Assembly: GCA_949752735.1 (NCBI GenBank)
Contig: OX457052.1
Span: 33,000,344 to 33,064,343, forward strand
Direction of reading: 5' to 3'
Length of the DNA: 64,000 nt
From: Lumbricus terrestris
Lineage: Eukaryota > Annelida > Clitellata > Crassiclitellata > Lumbricidae
Shown here: piece by piece, positions 39,229-51,200 of the stretch
How the letters are laid out: each line of letters begins with the position of its first letter
How positions within the stretch are numbered: position 1 is the stretch's first letter
Made by a program: the position numbers and the translations under genes
Notes under the pieces: model-generated
Database searches by the model: none
Told to the model about the DNA's origin: nothing
Seen by the model: only the letters and a program-made list of their open reading frames with translations

Positions 39229-42200
39229 CGACGACGACGACGACGACGACGATTGATGATGATTGATGATGACGACAACGATTTGTATGTCACTGTGATG
39301 CGGCCATACCACTTCAAGCTTTATATGTCACTGTATAATATGTCCACTCATATAAATATATGTATTTAATGTTCGTGAAGTTTCATATTTAATAGCACTG
39401 TTCTGCATCCGCCTTGTTCTTTCTGTCCACCATGTTGCTCTATTGTTAATCATTTCCTGGTTAGAACTGCATTTATAATTAATCAGAATGGCCACAGTAA
39501 TTAATGTTTAACATTATTGTTATTAACATTGCAATTCTCACATGCTGTTTTTCATTTGAATATGGCACACTCAACGTAATATTAATAAGTAAATTGCTTT
39601 GTTCCAACTTCGTTGATTTCGCGTGAATCAACTGTTAGCTGCTTTGAAAGCCTTGTTGAACGTGTTTTCCTTTTGCTTACCGCTTTAGTTAGAGCTTCGA
39701 ACAACACATACATGCTTTTATGAGTCCCACTAAGTGCAGTTGACTTTGTTTTATCACTTAATTTGGGATTATTTAATATGTTTGTTTGTATGTGCACTTG
39801 TTATAGCGCCCCTTCAAGCACACTACTCAGAGGCGCTCCTGACTGCAGAGCAGACACTGCATCAAAGTTTCACGCCAAAGCGCTGAGCAATTGCGAGTAA
39901 GGGACTTGCCCAAGGTCCCTACGCGGTGACTTGAGGTGAATTCGAACCTTCCGGCTTCAAGGCAACGACGCCACCGCTAAACCACCGTGCACTATTTAGG
40001 CCTTATCTTATCAGTGATATCCTTATGTAAGGTGATGCACTGTAATTAAAAATTTTACTTGATGCATTAGTTAGCAATCCCTTATCAGCCCGTGTTTCTA
40101 TTTAGAGCCTATTTATATCCAGGTTGTCAATTGTCAAAGAGTCGGTCTCTCATGACAGAGTGTCCCCCTCTGTAAGTCTACCCCCTCCGCGTTGAGTCTG
40201 TATTTCGAAACAGATTCCCTCCCTCAGTTGATCTGTTTCAGAATAAATTCGACCCCTGCGGAGTGCGGAGACTACATTCTGAAATTAAGTCTAGGGGTGG
40301 AATATTTTAAACCCCCCAGGCCCCCTGTAACAAAGTCTCCCGGGGGAGCTTGTTTCAATGCGATATAGGCTTGAATCATATCATATTTATAGCCTACCTG
40401 GTCAGATTACTCAACGACAAGAAATGTTCATGAATTATTAATTATTATTATCTGTTACATCAGAAATAATTAGTTTCTGAGACAGAATCCGGTGCGGTAG
40501 AGACATTATTTCGGCCAGGAAGGAGGCTCTGTTTGTTTTGATGGAAACTTTATGTCGTCACACCTTCCCTTGGGCTGTTTTTCACCTGCTGGATATGCTT
40601 TACTGGCCCATGGAGCATTTCCTAATTAGTAATTACCAAACAATTTAAGACTGATACATTGTATCCAAGGTTTGTTTGTGACTGATGAAAAGATCAAACC
40701 TAATTCTGCTAAAAAAAATTCACGATTTAAGATCTGGTTTTTGCAAACATTTTTCCGGGTTGAATTTGACTTTATGACACCCTTTATGACAACCCCACAT
40801 TATGTCTTACTGCTAATTTTGACAATGATAATTAATAATGGTAATAATAAAATTTATGATATATAATAATATTCATAATGATTATATTAGTGACAGACTG
40901 CTAACAATATTGCTAGTAAAGGCATATGAATATATATATATATAATATATATATGTATAATATATATATATGATATATGATATATATGATATATATATAT
41001 AATTATATATAAAATATATATATAATATATATAATGTATAATATATATATGATATATATATATATATAAATAATTATATATATATAAAATATAATATATA
41101 TATGTATAATATATATATATAATATATATATAATATATATGTATAATATATATGTATAATATATATATATGATATATATAAATAATAATTATATATATAT
41201 TGTTTGTCTTTTCCATGCAGCTACGTTTTCCGATTGAGCTGCACTCGTCTCGGCCAGTGGGCAATTGGATACGTCACCCAGGATGGTCAGATTCTGCAGA
41301 CGATTCCACAGAACAAATCACTTGGACAGGCGCTCATCGACGGACAGAAGGAGGGATTGTAAATAAATATTCATTCAATCAGAAATGCGTTTGTGATCAT
41401 AAAAGAATTTTATCGATCAAGAGTGATTTTAATTTTTTTTAAGGAAAATTTAAAATTCGATGTGTTCTCGGCAGCATGCGTAACCACAAATAAAATATCA
41501 CTTTCCAGCAATTATGAATTAGGAATGTATTAACAATCTAAGAGAAAAAATGAGCAGAAATTTGAATATACGGACGATAAAGTTACTGATATGGAGTGTG
41601 GTCCTGTATGGTTGAGAAACCTGCACCATGAGAAAAGGTGGATATGAAAAGACTGGAGGTATTTGAAATATCAACCTTGAGGCGAATGGAGAAGATCAGC
41701 TGGAAAGAGCACAAAAAACGGACAAAGAAGTGCTGGGAAGAATTGGAGAAGAAAGAACACTGATGAGAGCAATTAGATGAATAAAAAATGGATTGGACAC
41801 ACATTGAGAGGAGATTCTCTGCTAAGATCAAAGGAAAAATGGAGTGGGGAAAAGAACAAGAGGAAGACCAAGACAGATGATGCTAGACTGGATGATGGAG
41901 GATGGATAGGAAAACTAAAGGAGAAGGCACAACGAAGGATGCAGTGGCGACATTTGACTTTCGAACCTGCCTAGGGACAGAGAACCTGAAGAAGAAGAAT
42001 TAAGAAAGTTTTGGGCTGGTACTGATTACGAAAAAATATTAGATTAAGCTTCTAAGTATACTTTGATTAATAATATTTTGTTACTTTTCTATTTAGCTAC
42101 TTTTCATTTTTTGTTACGTGTGACTGATTACCTGTATGGGTCGGCCCTAGCAATTAACGAATAAAATTTAAATGAATTGTTGTAGCTACCTGTACCCGTG

Positions 42201-45200
42201 TTGTAGCTACCTGTACCAATGTTGTAGCTACCTGTACCTATGTTGTAGCTACCTGTACCCATGTTGTAGCTACCTGTGCCCATGTTGTAGCTACCTGTAC
42301 CATGTTGTAGCTACCTGTGCCCATGTTGTAGCTACCTGTACCCATGTTGTAGCTACCTGTACCTATGTTGTAGCTACCTGTACCCATGTTGTAGCTACCT
42401 GTGCCCATGTTGTAGCTACCTGTACCATGTTGTAGCTACCTGTACCCATGTTGTAGCTACCTGTACCCATGTTGTAGCTACCTGTACCCATGTTGTAGCT
42501 ACCTGTACCCATGTTGTAGCTACCTGTACCCAGACGGTCGTCAGGTCAACCCCGACATAAGTTTCCTGGCAGAGGATAGTCGTGAGGACCACATCCGTGT
42601 TACTGAGGAACAATACGAGTTGTACTGCGAGATGGGTTCCACGTTCCAGCTCTGCAAGATATGCGCGGAGAATGACAAGGACATCAAGATCGAACCGTGC
42701 GGTCATCTTCTCTGTACTCCGTGTTTAGTCCACTGGCAGGTACAACCACCTTGTTGAACTGATCAATCAGTCAGTCAGTTTATCAGTCAATCAATCAATA
42801 AATCGTTCAATCAATCAGTCAGTCAATCAATTAGTTAATCAATCAATGAACTGGTCAGTTAATCAGTCAATCAATCAATAAACTGGTCACTCAAGCATTT
42901 ATTCAATCAGTTAGTAAATCGTTCACTCATTCAGTCAATCAGTCAAACAATCACAGTTAATCAATCAGTTTATCAATCAAGTGAAAAACTTAGTTAATCA
43001 ATCAGTCAATTAATCAGTTAATCAGTCAAACAGTCAGTCAATCAATCTGTTAATAAATCAGTCAATCAATAAATAAATCAGTTGATCAATCAACTAATCA
43101 ATCAATAAATAAATTGGTGATTCAGTCAATCAGTACGATTACAATTGTAAATGAGTAAGTAAGTAATCTTAATTATCACGAGACAGACGCTCACACTTTA
43201 CAGCAGCCGTGCTTGCAACGGCAAGAGAATCACAGAAGCAAATTATTCGGAGAAGAGAAACCAGAATAAAATGGATGCAGTATTATTATGAACATTTGCG
43301 AAGATCAATCAATCAATCAATCAATGAAAATGATTGTCTGCTTTGACGTAGGATTCCAACGGGGTCGGTTGTCCGTTCTGTCGATCAGAGATCAAAGGTA
43401 CAGAACCGGTTGTCGTGGATCCATTCGAGCCTCTGACGAAACCGAAATCATACGCATCGTCCAACCCAATGCAGTCCAGCGTCTCGTCACAGCCACTCAG
43501 TACGCCTGACGATGATGATGACAGCACATTTGAGGTGAGAGCTTGACATATTATGAATAATCCACTGGTTTATTTATTTATTTATTTATTTATTCGAGCT
43601 GTGTTTTTCCATTTCGGGAAGCACTTGTAGTCAGGTTTTGTTTGTATGTGCACTTGCTATGGCGCCCCTTCGCACACTACTCAGAGGCGCTCCCGACTTC
43701 AGAGCGGACACTGCATCGGAGTTTCACGCCAAAGTGCTGAGCAATTGCGAGTGAAGGACTTGCCCATGGTCCCTACGCGGCGACTTGAGGTGAATTCGAA
43801 CCTCGAACCTTCGGGCTTAAAGGCAATGACGCTATCACTACACCACCGTGTCCCACATCAGGTGAAGGTATCCAAGGGTTTGACAATTCATCTTTGTCAA
43901 TTGTTTGGGGCGGGACTAGACTGCATGTGCGAGCGTACGTTGCCTGCTGGAATAACGTATCGTACGTACGTCGGTCGACAAAATAACGCAGTGTACGTTT
44001 AAAATGTTATTGCGTTCCACTGTTGCAGAATGTTGCTATTTGTGTCTCATCTAAACAAATTTCCTTTTTTCAGTTATCCAGACACTTAATAGATTTGGTG
44101 TCTTTTGGTGCGTTGCAGAATTCTTTTGCACTTTAGTTCGAGTCCATTGTGCGTTCTTATGTATAGGACCATCTTCATAGTATAATCGCCCATTGTATTT
44201 ACTCAATATGGCATGTCGCTATGTGCAGCAAACTTTTCAATCTGTCTTATGATTCTTTGTTTAGATTGTTCACATAGTCATGCGAACAATGCTTTTATGA
44301 GGCACTAAAGTTTATATCCAGTGTCTTGTCTACATGCGTACATTCGTACATACATACGACAGCCTATATAGTGTTTATGTATGTATGTATGTACGTATGC
44401 GTCGTATGTATGTATGTATTTATGTATGTATGTATGTATCTATGTATGTATATAATACTATGTATGTATGTATTACGTATGTACGTACGTAAGTATGTGT
44501 GTATGTATTTAGGACCATTGTAGGTGTGTATGTATGTATGTTTGTATGTATATGGCCACACATATAACCCTTAACAAGAATTCATTTGATACAGACATAA
44601 TGTGCTTGTAAACAGGCACACAATCGCATGCTTAGCTGCCTTGAGGAGTCACCAATGGTTGGCTCCCACAAACATGTTACGTTTTTTGAAACACGGTTTC
44701 ACGTTTTACACCCAGCTGCCACATTTTTCTGGTGAATTCATAGACTTGTTTGATAGAAGGATATTATGACTATAGTTGTGATTCATGGTATGATGCTAAT
44801 AACAGTAGCAATGTTAATAGCGATGTTGAAGTTAGTATTGATATTGAATATATGTAGAGTGTTTACTTTTCAAGGGACAAAGTCTGAGGCTCTGTTTGTT
44901 AACTAATGATTTGATTGACATAGAATACCTCTAGGCTTCATCTTCGCTCTTTAGAACGTCACGACCTTCTAGTACTTCGGTCAGGGACTGCCACAGCACA
45001 CCATCGCACCCATAGATTGAGTATTCGTGACTTTTGGGTTTGATATTCGTGAATATTAAGATTTTTTAATATTCGTAAATATTCGTAAATATTCGTTAAC
45101 GGATTAAAGTGAACCATCGAAACCGCAATGTTACCCGGTAAAGTAGTTTAAGTTTCTGTATGTCTCTAAGACATTCACTCGCATACAGTGCAAGGCTGAA

Positions 45201-48200
45201 TTAAAATATGCGATGCGCTTAATATGCTGAGATCGGGATAATTTTTGCTTGTAATCTGCCACTATTATTTCCTGCGTTGGCATTTATATTTACTCATCCT
45301 GCTACACTGATACAAAACTACTTTAACAATTTGCAGTTACTATTATAAGCAATTAAAGTTTATTTCTAATTTATCCTGCTATTGCTGCTACTTGGCAACT
45401 GCCATCGGCGACTGTCTCTTTTCAGTTGGGGAGGATGGTCAGAAGTCAGACAAAGTGACTAACATTAAGTATCGAATGTGATAGACCTATGAATGCTGCA
45501 TGGCCACATTGGCCAGATCCAGCAGAGACCTGGAAGTTTTTAACAATAAATCTTAAAGTTATTGTAACTTACTGATACAGGCTTATGCGTAGGCTAATTC
45601 AATTTTATACAATTCATTTAGTAAAAATTAATCATGAATAAAAAATAAAAATTAAGACTAAAGAATTTTCTGAAAGAACATAATATTTTACGAATATAAT
45701 ATTCGTTGGCAGTTTTAATATTCGTTAATATTCGTGAATATTTGAAAATCTTAATATTTGTAATATGCGAATACTCAATCTATGATCGCACATTGCCTCT
45801 GTTGGCTCCTTTTCTGTGGAATGGTTTTCCTGCTATAACTCGTGCTAAGATATCATCGGGGCGGGCACTACTCATTCTTCCCATTCTCTTAAGACTTCTT
45901 TTTTGAAGGGTACACCCCATTGCGGCTCCTCTGATTTTTCTGTTCTGTGTGAGGCACTTTTTTAGTCCATAAATCGTCCCACATCTCGTCTTTCATGTTT
46001 AATCACCTTCACTGGCTTCCCGTCACTTCTCAAGTCCAGATCAAGGTTCCTTACTTTAATTTACTGACCTATTACAAAGTATCTGTGTGATCCGTTTGTT
46101 TGAGGGCTGCATTGAAGTTTAGCCCCTCTATACTTGCAGGAGGTCTACTGCTCCACCACACACTTCCAGTGTCGTTGCTTTCTCCGCTCAGCTGCACAAG
46201 CTGAACTTATCGTAACCCTCTCGTAAACCTCTATCAGGCAGTGCCGCGCCTTCTCCATGTCTGGCCCTGCGACCTGGAATGGGATCTCTACCTCTCTTTG
46301 TCATATGTCTATTGGCCTCTGTGTCTCATTTCTCTGTTCTTAAGACTCTTCTATTCGACTGGACTTAGGCTGGGAGCGCTCCTGAGTAGTCAACCTTGAA
46401 GTTGGGCTATATCAAATTGCTGTAATAAAAATTGCAGCAATTCCTGGGAGCACCTCTGTGTAGGTCTCTTGAAGAGTCGCTATGTAAATTCTCGAAATGA
46501 ATGAACGAAATAAACTGTGTTGCTGATGCTGTCTTCAGTTGTTCTCTTGGACTAGCGCTACGGGTCTGTTTGGCAGCAGCGCTGAAGCTGATCTGTCATT
46601 TAACCAGTTGGACAGCAAGGGTTGTCTGGTATGATTTTAGTGTACATGCACGTTCCCTAGTACGTCTTCGGTGTTAAACGTCAAAACGCTTCGTTCCGTT
46701 TTCGTTTCTTTCTTTTTTGTGATCTGTATGTGGTGGTTACCCCCCCTCTGTGTTTGTTTGTCGTGTACTCCCAGCCCGCAGTGTTTTGTTTCATCAGATT
46801 CAGGACGGTGTCCAGTGAGAATTTCACTTTTTGGAATTTGCCAAAGTTTTATCATTAGTTAAGTTTGTGACGTGCCAAAACGTGAATAAGATGTATTTTA
46901 CCCGGTACTGTTTGGGTTGGAAATTATTATTTATGTGAATATGATGTTCATTGTGACGTATTTGGGAAACTCTTATATTTTTGCTGATCAATGTTACTTG
47001 TAAGGTTTTAATTTTAATCAACCTCGTGTTAGTGTGTATTCATGCTTTCTACTTGTTCCAGTTGCTATTTGTTGTTTTTATCGGCATGAATTATCCTCAT
47101 AAAATAAGTTTGATTTTCAGTTAAGTAACATCATCATTTGAACTTGACGCAATGGATAATTGAAAGTCATAGATTTCCAATGATTAATTTACAGAACATT
47201 TCTTAGATTGTATGTCTGACTCTGACTTTACAACCATAGCTTTAAATATTCTTGATAGTATATTGATTGGTCACGTTTGCAGCTACTGTCATTGATGGCA
47301 CCATGTTCCAAAGGCATTTTTCTGTGCTGCAGCGGATTTAAATTGTTATTCATTATTTCACGAACCTCTGTGAAGACTTCTCTTTCTTCCAGATGTCAAG
47401 GTTTAACAATATTCAATTTCCACCTGCTTGGTTGTGAGTGGAAAACAGAACGTTCCTTGGATTGTAATGCGAGTTTGAGCATCCTTCCTGCAACAGTGGT
47501 GGATCCCCAGACAAGTCCTTCATCTACAAGTGCTCAGTACCATCAATTGGTGTGCAGTATTTTATGCATTCATGTATGTTTGTATTCATGAGCACAGTTT
47601 GTCATTGCAACCCTTCAAGATTCCCACTCAGAGGCGCTCCCTGCTACAGCAGTCACTGAATCGGAGTTTCATGCTGAAGCGCACAAGCAATTGCGAGTGA
47701 AGGGCTTGCTCAGGGTCCCTACGCGACAACTTGAGATAGATTGGATGCCACGACGACCCTCTGGTTACAAGGTACAGAACATACCGCCACACCACCATGT
47801 CCTACGGTCATTAGTCGCTTAATTATACAATTGCTACAATCAGATGCTTAATAGTTTGTATGTGCACTTGTTATAGCGCCCCTTCAAGCTCTCTATGCTC
47901 AGAGGTGCTCCCGAATGCAGAGCGGACACTGCATCGGAGTTTCACGCCGAAGCGCTGAGCAATTGCGAGTGAAGGACTTGCCCAAGGTCCCTACGAGTGA
48001 CTTGAGGTGGATTCGAACCTTCCGGCTTCAAGGCAACGACGCCACCACTACACCACCGCGCCACACAATGATGTGAATATGATTTTAACAATTGCTTTGT
48101 TTCCTTTTAGGATCTGTCGGGATGGCTTCCGAAGAAACCTCAGCATCCGCAACATCCTCCGGCGCCATCGAGACCCGATCAGGCGCCACCGATCACCAGG

Positions 48201-51200
48201 GAGGGTAGCAAAGCGTCACCCGCGGCCTCACGTTCCAGCCTTGTTCCACCGGTTGCTCCACGCAAGGTCACGCCAAGGTCGTCTCCAACTCCTTCGCCTC
48301 AGACGAGTCGGTGAGAAGAAGATTCAATGGACTTTCAGCGGCTGAGTTTCAGCTACGAAATGCTTTCTTTTATTAGAAATCAGTACTTACGTGTGTGTTA
48401 CTCAAGGTAGACTGGTACTGCGGACAGAAACTAGTCGATTTATCTCCAAAATTTAACTTTTATTAATCATTCATTCATTCATTTGATTAAATTTGATGAA
48501 TTTGGTAAAGTGTAAAAAAACTTTAAAAATTTAGTCACTGGGTCAGTTGGTGCACGGATTTCTGGCTGAGAATCAATAAAAGACCATAACACATGGGGCG
48601 CGGTGGTGTAGTGGTGGCGTCATTGCCTTGAAGCCGGAAGGTTCGAGGTTCGAATCCACCTCACGTCGCCGCGTAGGGACCTTGGGCAAGTCCTTCACTC
48701 GCAATTGCTCAGCGCTTCGGCGTGAAACTCCGATGCAGTGTCCGCTCTGTAGTCGGGAGCGCCTCTGAGTAGAGAGCTTGAAGGGGCGCTATAACAAGTG
48801 CGCATACATACATACATACATACATACATACATACACAAGTTAGTTAAATCAGCATACCAAGCATTTTGAAATTTTCAAATGGTCATTACACTTTAAGTT
48901 ACTGTGCTAGAATTTTCATGACAAAAGGCAAGGACCATGCAGAAACCAGTCATTTAACAAAGGGTTGGGTAAAGCAAGAAAAATCATTCAATCAGTCAAT
49001 GAATCAATCACTGGGAGTGCCTCTGAACGGTTCACCCTATTAGAGGCGCTTTATAGATGTTTTATTACAATACGATACCTTCTTTCTGCAAAAAGACTTC
49101 GTAATTCCGCACGCAGAGTGCGATGTTTCTGCAATAAGTTTGAACCACGACGATTGTTTATTGCAATGAGGAAAACTAATTTTTCGCCATCTTTTGGTTT
49201 AATTGCATATACAAAAATAGGTAACTATGATGACGGTTTCACACTTCTTTTCATCGTCTCGTTTGTTTTTCTTTGTTCAGTCGGGTTCTGCCGCCGCCTC
49301 CACCAGGTGGCCTAAGCGTCCAATCTCTACCTGTGACTCGTCAGGTCACTGCAGGTGAGACAATTCGCCAAATCAGGAAGTAGTGTTCACTTTCGATCTC
49401 TCAATAATTAATTAGCCTGAGTTGGTCGTGTGGGGCAATTGTAGTCGGCCTTTGTGCTTAAGTTGTGCGAGGGAAGCATGACTGAGATTCGTTGCTTTTT
49501 AATCAGGCAAGACCTGTCAAGTTTGATTGTATTTTCGCAAGGCGTGGCTTGCTTTGATTGGTGTCAAAGTTTGAGAAAGGGTGATAAGATTTGCCGCGCC
49601 AAGTCAGGTCGTGATGCGTTGGAGAAAAAAACTTGCCTCTCAAGATAGCAGATCAGTATCTTCAATATTGTTGCTTTTTGTTTCATGTGGTCATTGTTTT
49701 CGTTGTGGTAACGCCAATTATTGTTCGGTTGCGATTGTCTGATATTGTTAAGGTTATTGATTAGTATTGTTTCTATGTTGTTGCGATCATGACGTCATGT
49801 ATTGTATTGTTTTGTATTGTATTGTATTGCATATGACCATTTGTTAAGCGCTTCTCACAGCAAAAACCTTTCAGAAGTTTAGTTTAAATAAGATATAAAT
49901 AGATAAATAAACATATAACAGTCACCCTCCCACCCAGGGCTGTTGAGAAACACTAACAAAACATTTATTTCTATGGGGCGAAAATCCCCAGGGCAGCATA
50001 GCTCATTACATAACAAAAGAATAAAATAAATTTTTACATATGAATATATAATTGTAGGTTGTACCTGCACCTTTATGACTTAAATTCGTTTCTCCCCAAA
50101 ATTTCTCATTAAGCCTTATGATTGTTTAGGGGCCATGGTTGCTTTGACTAGGGCCCCGGAATTTCTCTTGTCATATTCTGCACTTTCAACATTTTGTTAT
50201 GATTATTATTATTATTATAATTATTATTGTTCTTACAATTATCATTATTGTTCTTACAATTATTATTATCATTGTTTTTACAATTATTATTATCATTGTT
50301 CTTACAATTATTATACCTGTAATTATTATTACGATTATTATTATCATTGTTCTTACAATTATTATTATTGTTCTTACAATTATTATTATTGTTGTTCTTA
50401 CAATTATTGTTCTTACAATTATTATTATAATTGTTTTTACAATTATTATTATCATTTTTTACAATTATTACTATCATTGTTCTTACAATTATTATACCGG
50501 TAATTATTATTATGATTATTATTATCATTGTTCTTACAATTATTATTACAATAATTATTATCATTGTTCTTACAATTATTATTATTATTATTATTATCAT
50601 GTATTATTCTATTCGCAGAGGATGTGCTGCAGAACAACAACTGGCGTCCGTATCCATCTCTTCCGGATGATGATGACGACGATGATCTACGATGTCCATC
50701 GGCTCCGGAGGTTGTTCGCTTCAACAAGGGACCTGCGGCGACGACGGATGATGCAGCCTACGAAAACACACACTCAGGTTTGATTGATCAGAGGTTTTTG
50801 TGTCATTCATGTTTTACTTCCATGAGTGTGATGTCAAATTTAGTTTAGTATATCTTTGATGGTGAATTTATTTCTACTCAGAGGCACTCTTGGATGTTGC
50901 GCGGACACTGAATCAGAGTTTCACGTCGAAGTGCGTGAGTGAACGGCTTGCTCATGGTTCTTACGCGGCAGCATGAGGTGGATTCAAACTCACAATCTTC
51001 CAGCTCTAAGGCACCGAACATACCCCAACACAACACCAACACGTGCTACAATGGAATAATTTTAAATGGAATAATTTTATGCAATTGTCTCTGATTTTCA
51101 ACAATAGAACCAACTGTTGGAACATTTGTTTCCAGTTCTGTGGCATTGGATGTCCTGGGGCGTCAAATCTACACCGGAGTTGGCTTGTACAACTGGTGCA

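Noticed and set aside
48594..48680. tRNA gene
   Set aside because: A and B boxes are present but the acceptor stem does not pair and the body continues as a dispersed family; it is a SINE head.
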